Assembly (NCBI RefSeq): GCF_022761115.1
Contig: NZ_JAKWJS010000006.1
Location: 62,001-126,000, forward strand
Source: Dyella sp. RRB7
Lineage (GTDB): Bacteria; Pseudomonadota; Gammaproteobacteria; Xanthomonadales; Rhodanobacteraceae
Direction of reading: 5' to 3'
Length of the DNA stretch: 64,000 nucleotides
A program made the translations under genes and the position numbers. The stretch's first letter is position 1. Each line of letters opens with the position of its first letter. The notes under the pieces were generated by a model. It saw only the letters and a program-made list of their open reading frames with translations, ran no database searches and was not told where the DNA came from. This document shows positions 53,848-62,536 of the stretch, one piece after another.

Positions 53848-54378
53848 TCAGCGGGAAGTGGGTGAGCGACGCCAGCAGGCGATAGCCAAGGCCAGCATCG
53901 CCGTTGGTAGCCACACCCAGAGCAGTTCCGACGTCATCACGGTCCAGCCTTGGGTGCTGAAGAACCTGCGGCCGATGGGGGACACGGCGATGGGCCGAAA
54001 CGGCGCGAACCAGCGCTGGTCGCTAAAGGGCCACCACAGCGCCACGCCAAGACCGCCATCGGTGCAGGCGTCCAGCAATGGGTGGGAAAGGGCGGCCAAT
54101 CCCACAAACCCCAGGCTGCGCCAGGGTGAGCTGTGCAATTGCCGATGACCGAGCGCGGCGAGTAAGCCGAGCATCAACGCGAAGGCTACCGAGTGCAGGG
54201 CGCCGCGATGGCCAAACGCGCTCGCATACGGTATGCCGAGCCTGAAGGCGATTACATCGGTATCGGCAAGCATCGCGGCGACGCTGCTCGCCGCCAGAAG
54301 GCGACCGCTGACGCGGCGGGGCCCCGTGGCGACGCCGAGCATGAGCGGTACGGCGGCGTGGGTGAACAAGGTGGGCAT
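53848..54378 (-). CDS. DUF457/YdjM-like membrane-bound metal-dependent hydrolase family protein
   Basis: 176 residues from the ATG at 54378: MPTLFTHAAVPLMLGVATGP, then ADTDVIAFRLGIPYASAFGHRGALHSVAFALMLG, SHPLLDACTDGGLGVALWWPFSDQRWFAPF and four or five hydrophobic segments. The HAA, DxD, HRGxxHS and HPLLD residues are the conserved metal-ligand-like positions of the YdjM/DUF457 family. Enzymatic activity has not been established for most members. It lies after metG, divergent from the MFS gene. Confidence 0.88.
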   Translation of the reverse strand: MPTLFTHAAVPLMLGVATGPRRVSGRLLAASSVAAMLADTDVIAFRLGIPYASAFGHRGALHSVAFALMLGLLAALGHRQLHSSPWRSLGFVGLAALSHPLLDACTDGGLGVALWWPFSDQRWFAPFRPIAVSPIGRRFFSTQGWTVMTSELLWVWLPTAMLALAIACWRRSPTSR

Positions 54379-54551
54379 GCTTGCGATCCTCGCTGTAAAA
54401 GATTCCTTGTGAAGGAGCTTGCCGTGCTTGGCGGTCGCCGGCATGGCGCATAAGTGGCAGGACGATGCGCCATGCCGGACGTTTGCATGTTGTTGCACGT
54501 TTTTATACATTTGATCCCGTTGCTGCTGCCCTGGGGGTCGTCGTGGAGTCC

Positions 54552-55715
54552 ATGCCCGAAACCAGCCCGGTCAGCGCCGGTGGCGATGTGATACCGGCCG
54601 CCAGGCGTTCGACCCAGCTGATTTTCCTGGTGGCGGGCCTGGGCATGTCGGTATGGGCGCCGATGGTGCCCTACGCCAAGTCCCGGCTGGGGCTGGACGA
54701 CGCGCAACTGGGGCTGGCGTTGCTGGCGCTGGGTGGCGGGCCGATGCTGTCGATGCCCTTGGTCGGGTGGATGACGCATCGCCTGGGCAATCGTTCGGTG
54801 ATCGTCGGCGCGGGGCTGCTGATGTGCCTGGCGCTGCCATGGCTGGCGGTGGTGTCGAGCGTGACGGCGCTGGTGGCGGCGTTGTTGTATTTCGGCATCG
54901 TGCTCGGCGCCGTCGATGTGGCGATGAACGCGCATGCGGTGGATGTGGAACGGCTGGATGGTGGCCGCCTGATGTCCGGCTTCCACGGGCTGTTCAGCGT
55001 GGGTGGTTTGAGTGGTGCCGCCCTGATGAGCGGATTGCTGGCTGCCGGCATGTCGCTTGGGTCTGCGGCGGTGGCGGTCGCGTTGTTGCTTGCGGTGCTC
55101 GTGTGGTGGCTGCGCGGCGGCTTGCTGGCGGACGTGCATGAAGCCTCCGCGACACGGCGCACGGGTTTCCGCTTGCCGCATGGGCTGGTGTGGTTGCTCG
55201 GCCTGCTGTGCTTCGTCAGTTTCCTGTCCGAAGGCGCCATGCTGGACTGGAGCGCGGTGTTCCTGCGTGACTTCCGCGGCGTGGCAGCCGCCTCGGCGGG
55301 ACTTGGCTACGCCTGCTTCTCCATCGCCATGGCGACGGGCCGGCTGGTGGGCGATCGGATCATTTCGCGCACCGGGCCGGTATGGGCGGTGCGTGCCGGT
55401 GCCGCTCTGGCTGCGGCGGGTTTCCTGTTGTCCGCCGGCGTGCCGGGGGTGTGGCCGTCGCTGGTGGGTTTCGTGCTGATCGGCCTGGGTGCATCCAACA
55501 TCGTGCCGGTGCTGTTCAGTGCCGCGGGGCGCCTGCCGGGGACATCGCCGGCCATCGCCATCGCCATGGCCACCACGCTCGGTTATGCCGGCCTGCTCAG
55601 CGGCCCGGCCCTGATCGGTTTTCTTTCGCATGTCTGCAGCCTGCCCATCGCGTTTGCCGCGGTGGCGGGCCTGCTGTTGCTGGTGATGGCTTCGGCGAGG
55701 ATCGTGCAGCGATGA
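54552..55715 (+). CDS. MFS transporter, FucP/DHA3-like
   Basis: 387 residues with 12 membrane helices. Motif LGNRSVIVGAGLLM after GWMTHR (the loop 2-3 signature, GxLxDRxGRR-like), the acidic cue VDVAMNAHAVDVERLDGGRLMSGFHGLFSVGGLSGA, and SEGAMLDWSAVFLRD in helix 7, patterns I associate with the YbjJ-type branch. Substrate unknown. ATG at 54552 (GGAG very close) or GTG at 54543 are the possible starts. Stop overlaps the HAD gene (ATGA). Confidence 0.88.
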   Translation: MPETSPVSAGGDVIPAARRSTQLIFLVAGLGMSVWAPMVPYAKSRLGLDDAQLGLALLALGGGPMLSMPLVGWMTHRLGNRSVIVGAGLLMCLALPWLAVVSSVTALVAALLYFGIVLGAVDVAMNAHAVDVERLDGGRLMSGFHGLFSVGGLSGAALMSGLLAAGMSLGSAAVAVALLLAVLVWWLRGGLLADVHEASATRRTGFRLPHGLVWLLGLLCFVSFLSEGAMLDWSAVFLRDFRGVAAASAGLGYACFSIAMATGRLVGDRIISRTGPVWAVRAGAALAAAGFLLSAGVPGVWPSLVGFVLIGLGASNIVPVLFSAAGRLPGTSPAIAIAMATTLGYAGLLSGPALIGFLSHVCSLPIAFAAVAGLLLLVMASARIVQR

Positions 55716-56344
55716 GTGCCGTTGTCGACACCGTGATATTCGACCTGGGCAATGTGCTGATCGCGTGGGACCCGCGCCGGCTCTATCGCCAGTTGATCGA
55801 CGACGAGGCGCAGCGCGAATGGTTCCTGCGCGAGGTATGCAACAGCGCCTGGAACGAGCAGCAGGATGCCGGGCGGCCATGGGCCGAAGCCACGGCGCTG
55901 CTGCGTGCCAAGTTTCCGCAACATGCCGACTGGATCGACGCCTATCACCACCGCTGGGAGGAAACCCTGGTCGGGCCGATCGAGGAAAGCGTCGTCCTGC
56001 TGGCGGCGCTCAAGGCGCGTGGTGTGCGCCTGCTGGCGCTGACCAACTGGTCGCAGGAAACCTTTCCGGTGGCACGCCGGCGCTACCCGTTCCTGCGGTG
56101 GTTCGAAGGCATCGTGGTGTCGGGTGAGGAGCGCCTGGTCAAGCCCGATCCCCGCATCTACCAGCGCCTGCTCGATCGTTATGCGGTCGATCCCGCGCGG
56201 GCGCTGTATATCGACGACTCAGCGCGCAACGTGGCCGCCGCCGAAGCGCTTGGCATGCGGGGCTGGTGGTTCCGCGATGCCGCCGGGCTGCGTGATTGCC
56301 TGACCGGGCTCGCCCTGCTCGAAGGCGAGGCACGACATGGCTAG
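55712..56344 (+). CDS. HAD family hydrolase (YihX-like)
   Basis: Probable sugar-phosphate phosphatase. 210 residues: motif I FDLGNVLIAWDP (nucleophile Asp; the usual second Asp is Asn, as in YihX), motif II LALTNWS, motif III Lys in RLVKPDPRIYQRLLDRY, motif IV LYIDDSARNVAAAEALGM. The helical cap WFLREVCNSAWNEQQDAGRPWAEA is that of the YihX/epoxide-hydrolase-N-like class. Coupled on both sides: ATGA overlap with the MFS gene and 8-base overlap with the DeoR gene. Confidence 0.93.
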   Translation: MSAVVDTVIFDLGNVLIAWDPRRLYRQLIDDEAQREWFLREVCNSAWNEQQDAGRPWAEATALLRAKFPQHADWIDAYHHRWEETLVGPIEESVVLLAALKARGVRLLALTNWSQETFPVARRRYPFLRWFEGIVVSGEERLVKPDPRIYQRLLDRYAVDPARALYIDDSARNVAAAEALGMRGWWFRDAAGLRDCLTGLALLEGEARHG

Positions 56345-57143
56345 GCAGCCGGTAATCGCTCCCGACAGCGGCATCCTGCCGGAGGAACGCCAGCAACGCA
56401 TCCTGGCCGCGCTGCGCCATGACGGGCGCGTGGTGGCCGCCGAGCTGTCGGCCCGGTTTGCCGTGTCGGAAGACTCCATTCGCCGCGACCTGCGCGAGCT
56501 GGCGGCGCAGGGCCTGTGCAAGCGTGTGTACGGCGGGGCCTTGTTGCCGGCGGCCACGCCCACGCCGCTCAAGCAGCGACGCGGCGAGCACTCCGCGCGC
56601 AAGCTGATGCTGGCGCGCAAGGCGGTGAGCCTGGTGAGGCCGCGCCAGACCCTGTTGATCGATGCGGGCACCACCAATGCGGCCATTGCCGCCGCGTTGC
56701 CGATGGAGGCAGGACTCACCGTCATCACCAATGCGCCGCACATCGCGCAGCTGCTGCTCGATCGCGAAGGCTTCGCGGTGCTGCTGATCGGCGGTCGCAT
56801 CGATGCATCGATTGGCGGCACGGTGGGAGCGCAGGCGGTGGAACAAGTGCGTCGCCTGCGTGCGGACCTGTGTTTTCCTGGCGCCTGCGCCATCGACGTG
56901 GCCCATGGTCTGTGGGGTTTCGACAGCGAGGAAGCGCTGTTCAAGCGCGCCATGATCGATGCCAGCGACGAGGCGGTGGTGGTGGCCACGGACGACAAGC
57001 TGGGCGTCGTCGCCACCCATCAGGTGGCCGAGTTGTCGCGCGTGCAGCACCTCGTGGTGGAACACTCGGCCGATCGCGCCACGCGCTCGGCATTTGCCAC
57101 GCATGGCGTGGCGGTGCATCGGGCGGAGGCCGCTGCGGATTAG
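56337..57143 (+). CDS. DeoR-family transcriptional regulator
   Basis: 268 residues: an N-terminal winged helix (LPEERQQRILAALRHDGRVVAAELSARFAVSEDSIRRDLRELAAQGLCKRVYGGAL, the DeoR signature) and a C-terminal sugar-phosphate sensor domain (LIDAGTTNAAIAAALP, VITNAPHIAQLL, LIGGRIDASIGGTVGAQAVEQV, and AVVVATDDKLG). The DAGTTN loop binds the phosphate of the effector. Last gene of the MFS-HAD-DeoR operon, so it probably controls its own operon in response to a sugar phosphate. Confidence 0.95.
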   Translation: MARQPVIAPDSGILPEERQQRILAALRHDGRVVAAELSARFAVSEDSIRRDLRELAAQGLCKRVYGGALLPAATPTPLKQRRGEHSARKLMLARKAVSLVRPRQTLLIDAGTTNAAIAAALPMEAGLTVITNAPHIAQLLLDREGFAVLLIGGRIDASIGGTVGAQAVEQVRRLRADLCFPGACAIDVAHGLWGFDSEEALFKRAMIDASDEAVVVATDDKLGVVATHQVAELSRVQHLVVEHSADRATRSAFATHGVAVHRAEAAAD

Positions 57144-57530
57144 TTTTACTCGCGTTTTTTTAAGGACGCCTGGGCGGCCAAACGCACCGGCCGTCCGCGA
57201 GAGATGCGTCGCCGGTAAATTGTCGCCAGCGCCGGAATACTGGCGCTTTGGTTGACGGTCGATGCCATGCGTGGCATCGCATGTTCTTCCGCTTGGCCAT
57301 GCGCAAGCCTTGCCGGCCGCTTCATGGCGCGGTTGCGGCAAGCATTACGTTTCTTTACACGGGCTGGCCCTGCCGCGGGCAGGGGGCTGGTCGATAACTT
57401 GCTAGTGATTGCCTTGCGATACTCCGGCCAGGGCGTTCGCGTCACCCGCGCAAGGATGGGTCTTGGTGTGATGCAAGTCGTCGGGCCTGGTGACTTGATG
57501 ACTATCCAAACCTTTCACGGGAACCATCCA
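57144..57530 (+). other. 387-base gap upstream of the low-complexity protein gene
   Basis: No recognisable gene. Contains CGATGCCA-TGCG-TGGCATCG (57260-57279), a perfect 8-bp hairpin, and a CGCCAG...CTGGCG inverted pair around 57225-57245. An open frame runs through to the gene at 57531, but its translation is not convincing before that point. A promoter is expected here; none is clear. Confidence 0.5.
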
Positions 57531-58232
57531 ATGACCATCGGCACCGTTTCTAACAACACCAACAACTACTGGCTCAATCAGCTCAACCAGTCCACCAGCA
57601 CGGCCACCGCCAGCGGCAGCACCAGCCAGGCCGGCAGCGCCTCGTCCGGCAACGGCCTGTTCGGTTCGATCTTCCAGGCGCTGAGCCAGCTCGGCGTGGG
57701 CGGCAGCACGAGTGCGACGGGCAGCGGCACGAGTACCAGCGCCAGCGCTTCCTCGGGCGGTACGTCCTCGACCCAGGATCCGGCGCAGGCCGCGTCGGCC
57801 TTCATGCAGAGCCTGATGGCGGCGCTGCAGGCGCAGAACAGCCAGGCGGCCAGCACCACGGCGACCACCGACGCCACCGCGGCGACGGGCGCCGTGGCCG
57901 GCACGACGGCGGCCAACCCGGCCGCCAATGCAGGCGCCGGCCAGTCGGCCGGGTTGCACCACGGCGGCGGACATCACCACCACGGCGGTGGTCACATGCA
58001 GAGCGACGTGCAGAGCCTGATCACCCAGCTGTCGTCCAGCAGTTCCAGCACGTCGACGTCGGGTTCTTCCAGCTCGACGCTCGATTCGCTGCAGCAGAGC
58101 TTCCAGGATCTGGTCGGCTCGCTGGGCGGTACAGGCAGCACCACGGCGACGCTCAGCAACTTCCTGCAGACGCTTTCGAGCGATCTGGGCGGCTCGTCGG
58201 CCTCCGGCTCGATTGTCAGCACCCAGGCCTGA
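57531..58232 (+). CDS. Low-complexity Ser/Thr/Gly/Ala-rich protein with a His-rich cluster
   Basis: 233 residues from the ATG at 57531 (GGGAA upstream); another ATG at 57498 would add 11. Composition is dominated by Ser, Thr, Ala, Gly and Gln, with no signal peptide and no Cys. It contains short amphipathic helices ([64 protein letters not shown]) separated by flexible linkers, and one His cluster [15 protein letters not shown] near residue 145. The periodic helix-linker pattern suggests an adhesin-like, biofilm-matrix or structural role. Function unknown; the His cluster may bind metal. Confidence 0.75.
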   Translation: MTIGTVSNNTNNYWLNQLNQSTSTATASGSTSQAGSASSGNGLFGSIFQALSQLGVGGSTSATGSGTSTSASASSGGTSSTQDPAQAASAFMQSLMAALQAQNSQAASTTATTDATAATGAVAGTTAANPAANAGAGQSAGLHHGGGHHHHGGGHMQSDVQSLITQLSSSSSSTSTSGSSSSTLDSLQQSFQDLVGSLGGTGSTTATLSNFLQTLSSDLGGSSASGSIVSTQA

Positions 58233-58241
58233 GGCCCTAAC

Positions 58242-58274
58242 GCATGAGGCCTGCCACCGGGGCAGGCCCCATGC
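58242..58274. terminator. Hairpin between the low-complexity gene and the convergent DUF2147 gene
   Basis: Stem GCATG-A-GGCCTGCC / GGCAGGCC-C-CATGC with the loop ACCGG (one mismatch in a 14-bp stem), in the 63-base gap between the two stop codons. T-rich tail is weak. Confidence 0.65.
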
Positions 58275-58295
58275 TTAAACGAAAACCGGTAGGGC

Positions 58296-58742
58296 TTACG
58301 GCTGGCGTTCCCACACCTGGCTGCGACCCATCAGCGAGAAGCCGATGTAGCCGCGTACTTCCAGCTTGGTGCCGTTCTCGATGGTATGCAGCTTGACCTT
58401 GTAGACCTTGCCGCTCTTGGGATCGAGGATCTTGCCGCCGTCCCACACGTCGCCGTCCTGGCGCACGCCCCACATGATGTTCATGCCCTCGACCGGCTGG
58501 TTCTTGCGCTCGCCGTCGCAGTTCTTGCACAGCGGGTGCGGACCTTCGTCCGACTGCAGCACCTGCAGCACCGTGGCCTTCAGCTCGCCATGGTCATCGG
58601 TGATCTGCACGATGGATTTGGCCTTGCCGGTTTCGTCGTCGATGGTCTTCCAGGTGCCCACCGGGGTGTTCTCGGCGGCGAACACCGCGCCGGCGCACAG
58701 CAGCAGGCTTGTAGCGACAGCAAGGCGAAGCAGTGACTTCAT
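58296..58742 (-). CDS. DUF2147 family secreted protein
   Basis: 148 residues with a signal peptide (MKSLLRLAVATSLLLCAGAVFA-AEN). Mature part: PVGTWKTIDDETGKAKSIVQITDDHGELKATVLQVLQ, the DUF2147 lipocalin-like opening, a Cys pair (PLCKNCDG), NQPVEGMNIMWGVRQDGDVWDGGKILDPKSGKVYK and LEVRGYIGFSLMGRSQVWER. This matches the DUF2147 family of proteobacterial periplasmic proteins of unknown function. ATG at 58742 is preceded by GGAGGATCCACC, a strong ribosome-binding site. Confidence 0.9.
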   Translation of the reverse strand: MKSLLRLAVATSLLLCAGAVFAAENTPVGTWKTIDDETGKAKSIVQITDDHGELKATVLQVLQSDEGPHPLCKNCDGERKNQPVEGMNIMWGVRQDGDVWDGGKILDPKSGKVYKVKLHTIENGTKLEVRGYIGFSLMGRSQVWERQP

Positions 58743-58888
58743 GGTGGATCCTCCCGTACGAAACAGTATGGGCCGAGCCTGACCGACGCCGCGCGAGACA
58801 GTCAAGCTGCATTGCGAAAGCCGGGCGATGGGTCGGTGGGCCAGGGCTGGCATAATGGGCGACCACCCATGACAGTCCACCTATCGAT

Positions 58889-59977
58889 ATGACGCAGGCG
58901 AATGAAGCCCTGGTCCGCCAACTGCTTGGCGCGCTGGAAGATCCCCATACCGGCGCTCCCGTCGCCGACGCCGTGCGCGCCGTGGGCGTGGACGGTGATC
59001 GTGTGTCGGTGGACATCCAGCTTGGCTATCCCGCCCTGGGGTCCAAGGACGCCCTCGCTGCCCGCGTGAAGCAGGCGCTGGAGGCCGACCCGGCCATCGC
59101 CGCGGCCTCGGTCTCGATCGGCACGCGCATCCATTCGCACAAGGTGCAGGGCACCTTGGGCCCGCTGCCGGGCGTGAAGAACATCATCGCAGTGGCCTCG
59201 GGCAAGGGCGGCGTGGGCAAATCCACGGTATCGGCCAATCTGGCGCTGGCCCTGGCCGCCGAGGGCGCCAAGGTGGGCGTGCTGGACGCGGACATCTACG
59301 GCCCCAGCCAGCCGCGCATGCTCGGCATCACCGGCAAGCCGCAGTCGCCCGACGGCAAGACCATCATTCCGCTGGAAGCGCACGGCCTGCAGGCCATGTC
59401 GATCGGTTTCCTGGTGGACGAGGAAACGCCGATGATCTGGCGTGGCCCCATGGTCACCCAGGCCATGATGCAGCTGCTCTGCGACAGTCGCTGGGAGCAA
59501 CTGGACTACCTCATCGTCGACCTGCCGCCGGGCACCGGCGACATCCAGCTCACGCTGTCGCAGAAGGTGCCGGTGGCCGGCGCGGTGATCGTCACCACGC
59601 CGCAGGACATCGCCCTGCTGGACGCGCGCAAGGCACTGAAGATGTTCGAGAAGGTCGAGGTGCCGGTGCTGGGCGTGGTGGAGAACATGGCCACGCACGT
59701 GTGCTCGAACTGCGGCCACGAGGAGCACATCTTCGGCGAGGGCGGTGGTGCACGCATGGCCGGGCAGTACCAGGTGGCGTACCTGGGCTCGCTGCCGCTG
59801 GATATCCGCATTCGCGAGCAGGCCGACGGCGGCACGCCGACGGTGGCCGCCATGCCCGATTCCGACCTGGCCGCCCGCTACCGTGAAATCGCACGCAACG
59901 CCGCCGGACGGCTGTCGCGGCTGCCGCGCAATAAGTCGCTGGGGCTGGGCAAGATCATGGTGCAGGGCGCGCCCTAG
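58889..59977 (+). CDS. mrp: Iron-sulfur cluster carrier ATPase Mrp/ApbC
   Basis: Assembles and carries Fe-S clusters. 362 residues: an N-terminal DUF59/MIP18-like segment ([17 protein letters not shown]...), P-loop [20 protein letters not shown] (deviant Walker A), the Mrp/NBP35 box [13 protein letters not shown], and the cluster-binding Cys pair [16 protein letters not shown]. All standard Mrp features. Between the divergent DUF2147 gene and dcd. Confidence 0.97.
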   Translation: MTQANEALVRQLLGALEDPHTGAPVADAVRAVGVDGDRVSVDIQLGYPALGSKDALAARVKQALEADPAIAAASVSIGTRIHSHKVQGTLGPLPGVKNIIAVASGKGGVGKSTVSANLALALAAEGAKVGVLDADIYGPSQPRMLGITGKPQSPDGKTIIPLEAHGLQAMSIGFLVDEETPMIWRGPMVTQAMMQLLCDSRWEQLDYLIVDLPPGTGDIQLTLSQKVPVAGAVIVTTPQDIALLDARKALKMFEKVEVPVLGVVENMATHVCSNCGHEEHIFGEGGGARMAGQYQVAYLGSLPLDIRIREQADGGTPTVAAMPDSDLAARYREIARNAAGRLSRLPRNKSLGLGKIMVQGAP

Positions 59978-60123
59978 GTTTGGGTCGGGCAGCCTTCCGT
60001 ACGGATGGATGCGCCGGTTGCCACGCCGCATCCCCCACCGACTGGCGGTGCAGGGGCAATTTCCGCTATTTTTCCGGTCTTTACGCCAGCCGGCGTGACC
60101 GACAACCCCCTTCGGGAGTCCGA

Positions 60124-60690
<567 letters not shown>

Positions 60691-60814
60691 TCGTTCACGT
60701 TCGCGAACGCGGTCACCATACAGCTGAATGGTTGCCGTCCGGGGCCGCAGCGAAGGCCCGGGGCGGCGCTACACTTCACCATTGTCTACACCAATGCATT
60801 GCAGGAGATCCCGC

Positions 60815-61279
60815 ATGACCCGTTTTTCCACGCTGATGACCCGTGCGGCCACAGCCATCCTGCTGGGCAGCATGCTGGTGCTGGCCGGCTGCCATCGCGG
60901 CAGCACCAAGGACGAAGTGCGCACCGCCGACATGAAGAGCCAGTTCGATGCGGTGATCCAGGCCTACAAGAGCGGCCAGTTCGTGGTCGACGGCGCCGTG
61001 CTGTCCGCGCTGGATACCGGCAGTCACTTCGCCTATCTGAAGGATCAGGGCCGCCTGCCCAAGACCGTGCTGCTCGAACCCAGCGACGACTCCAAGATCC
61101 GCAAGCAGCACCTGCAGTATATGGCGCGCCTGCAGCTCGACTATGGCTTCACCGTGTATTACGACGATGGCGGCACGCTGAAGAAGATCAGTGTGGTCGA
61201 CACCAAGGCTCGCGACCTCGAGGACTACAAGGCGCCGCCGAAGGCTGCCGACGCGCCGCCGCCGCAGCAGCACTACTGA
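60815..61279 (+). CDS. Lipoprotein of unknown function
   Basis: 154 residues. Signal peptide with lipobox LVLAGCHRG (Cys at about 26), so lipid-anchored; the following residue His gives no Asp+2 inner-membrane retention signal, which favours the outer membrane. The mature part (RTADMKSQFDAVIQAYKSGQFVVDGAVLSALDTGSHFAYL...) has one helix-rich and one beta region (YGFTVYYDDGGTLKKISVVDT), ending in a Pro/Ala/Gln tail. Not recognised. Strong ribosome-binding site (CAGGAGATCCCGC). Confidence 0.85.
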   Translation: MTRFSTLMTRAATAILLGSMLVLAGCHRGSTKDEVRTADMKSQFDAVIQAYKSGQFVVDGAVLSALDTGSHFAYLKDQGRLPKTVLLEPSDDSKIRKQHLQYMARLQLDYGFTVYYDDGGTLKKISVVDTKARDLEDYKAPPKAADAPPPQQHY

Positions 61280-61298
61280 TAGCGGATGGAATGAAAAA

Positions 61299-61326
61299 AA
61301 CCGCGGAGCGATCCGCGGTTTTTTTT
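61299..61326. terminator. Bidirectional terminator between the lipoprotein and the HIT gene
   Basis: Stem ACCGCGGA / TCCGCGGT with a GCGA tetraloop, flanked by seven A on the left and nine T on the right. Serves the plus-strand lipoprotein gene and the convergent HIT gene. Confidence 0.95.
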
Positions 61327-61348
61327 GTGGTTTTCGCGACCGCGCGCT

Positions 61349-61765
61349 TCACGTAACCAGTGCGTCCTGCAGTTGCCCCATCCGCCTTTCCAGCGCATCC
61401 GGGGCGTAGGGTTCCGCGCGACCATGGCCCCACACGGGTCCGGGCCACGCCGCATCACCTTCACGTCGTCCCACCACATGGATATGCAGCTGGCGCACGA
61501 TGTTGCCCAGCGCGCCGAGGTTGAGCTTCTCGAAGGGCGCGATCGAGCGCAGTACGTGCGCGGCGAGGTTCGCCTCCTGCCACAGCAGGGCTTGCGCATC
61601 GGCGGGCAGGTCGCAGATTTCGACCAGGCCGGCGCGGCGGGGCACCAGCACCAGCCAGGGGAAGCGCGCATCGTTCATCAGTCGCACGTCGCAAAGCGGC
61701 AGCGATACGACATGGCGCGTGTCGGCCTGCAGCCGCGGATCGAGCATGAACGCCGTCTCGCTCAT
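61349..61765 (-). CDS. HIT domain protein
   Basis: 138 residues of the histidine-triad superfamily of nucleotide hydrolases/transferases. FMLDPRLQADTRHVVSLPLCDVRLMNDARFPWLVLVPRRAGLVEICDLP, then the active region LNLGALGNIVRQLHIHVVGRREGD. The triad HxHxH appears here as Q-L-H-I-H-V-V, so the first His is replaced by Gln, as in some HIT subfamilies whose catalytic His is retained. Substrate unknown. Its start overlaps the stop of the dienelactone hydrolase gene by 4 bases. Confidence 0.93.
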   Translation of the reverse strand: MSETAFMLDPRLQADTRHVVSLPLCDVRLMNDARFPWLVLVPRRAGLVEICDLPADAQALLWQEANLAAHVLRSIAPFEKLNLGALGNIVRQLHIHVVGRREGDAAWPGPVWGHGRAEPYAPDALERRMGQLQDALVT

Positions 61766-62433
61766 GCGCCGTGCGCCAGGTGCTTGTCGAAGAAGGCCAG
61801 CGTGCGCTGGTAGGCGAGTTTGGCGCTGGCCTCGTCGTAGTGGTCGCCCACGTCACGGTTGAACGCATGGTCGGCGGGGTAGGTGAACAGTTCCATCTGC
61901 GGCAGCATCTCGCGGTGCTTCTGCACCATGTCCGGAGGAATGCTCTTGTCCAGCTCACCGAAGTGGAACATCACCGGCGCCTTGGGTTTTTCACCGAGGA
62001 AGGGCAGGTTGCGCGCACCGTAGTAGCTCACCGAGGGCAGGCCCAGGCGCAGCGCTGCCAGCAGGGCCACCGTGCCACCCCAGCAATAGCCCACCGTGCC
62101 GATACGGCCGGCGGAGGCGATCGCCTCGGCGGCGCTGGCCACATCCTCCAGCGCGCGGTCCAGGCCCAGTTCCGCCACCAGCGCCCTGCCGCGCGTAAAG
62201 CCGGCTTCGTCGTAGCCAAGCTCCACACCGGTTTCCAGATGGTCGAAGAAGCAGGGCGCGATGGCCGTGTAGCCGGCTTCGGCAAAGCGGTCGGTGACGC
62301 TGCGCACATGCGCGTTGACGCCGAAGATTTCCTGGATCACCACGATGCCGCCCTTGGGTTTGCCGGCCGGCTGGGCCAGGTAGGCGCCGATGCACTGCGT
62401 GCGCGTGGTGTTGAGGCTGATGGTGTGGCCCAT
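61762..62433 (-). CDS. Dienelactone hydrolase family protein
   Basis: 223 residues of the alpha/beta-hydrolase fold: GIVVIQEIFGVNAHVRSVTDRFAEAGYTAIAPCFF, the Cys nucleophile elbow GYCWGGTVAL, the acid Asp in HFGELDKSIPPDM, and the catalytic His in YPADHAFNRD. The Cys nucleophile is the dienelactone hydrolase hallmark. Substrate in vivo unknown; the family includes carboxymethylenebutenolidases and broad detoxifying hydrolases. The ATG at 62433 with GGGAGACACCGCC upstream; a longer in-frame start is less likely. Confidence 0.95.
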   Translation of the reverse strand: MGHTISLNTTRTQCIGAYLAQPAGKPKGGIVVIQEIFGVNAHVRSVTDRFAEAGYTAIAPCFFDHLETGVELGYDEAGFTRGRALVAELGLDRALEDVASAAEAIASAGRIGTVGYCWGGTVALLAALRLGLPSVSYYGARNLPFLGEKPKAPVMFHFGELDKSIPPDMVQKHREMLPQMELFTYPADHAFNRDVGDHYDEASAKLAYQRTLAFFDKHLAHGA

Positions 62434-62496
62434 GGCGGTGTCTCCCTGGCGGTAAAGGCGAATTCTAGCCATTCAGGGATCAGGCCGGCCGTCACG

Positions 62497-62502
62497 TATA
62501 AT
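62497..62502 (+). promoter_or_regulatory. Probable -10 element for rimO
   Basis: A perfect TATAAT 35 bases before the rimO ATG, in the gap after the divergent hydrolase gene. The -35 region (about 62474) is weak. Confidence 0.6.
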
Positions 62503-62536
62503 GGTCCGTTTTCCGCATAGTTACGGTTGCACATCC

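Noticed and set aside
55382-55711. In-frame extension of the HAD hydrolase upstream into the MFS gene
   Set aside because: The ATG at 55712 gives the canonical HAD start before FDLGNVL; the extension overlaps the MFS coding region.
57252-57530. Upstream in-frame extension of the low-complexity protein
   Set aside because: The residues are of different composition (Arg/Ala/Leu-rich), there is no ribosome-binding site and the region contains a perfect hairpin; starts at 57531 or 57498 fit better.
60728-60814. Longer N-terminus for the lipoprotein at 60815
   Set aside because: Would place a basic stretch ahead of the signal peptide; the ATG at 60815 has a strong ribosome-binding site and places the lipobox at a normal distance.
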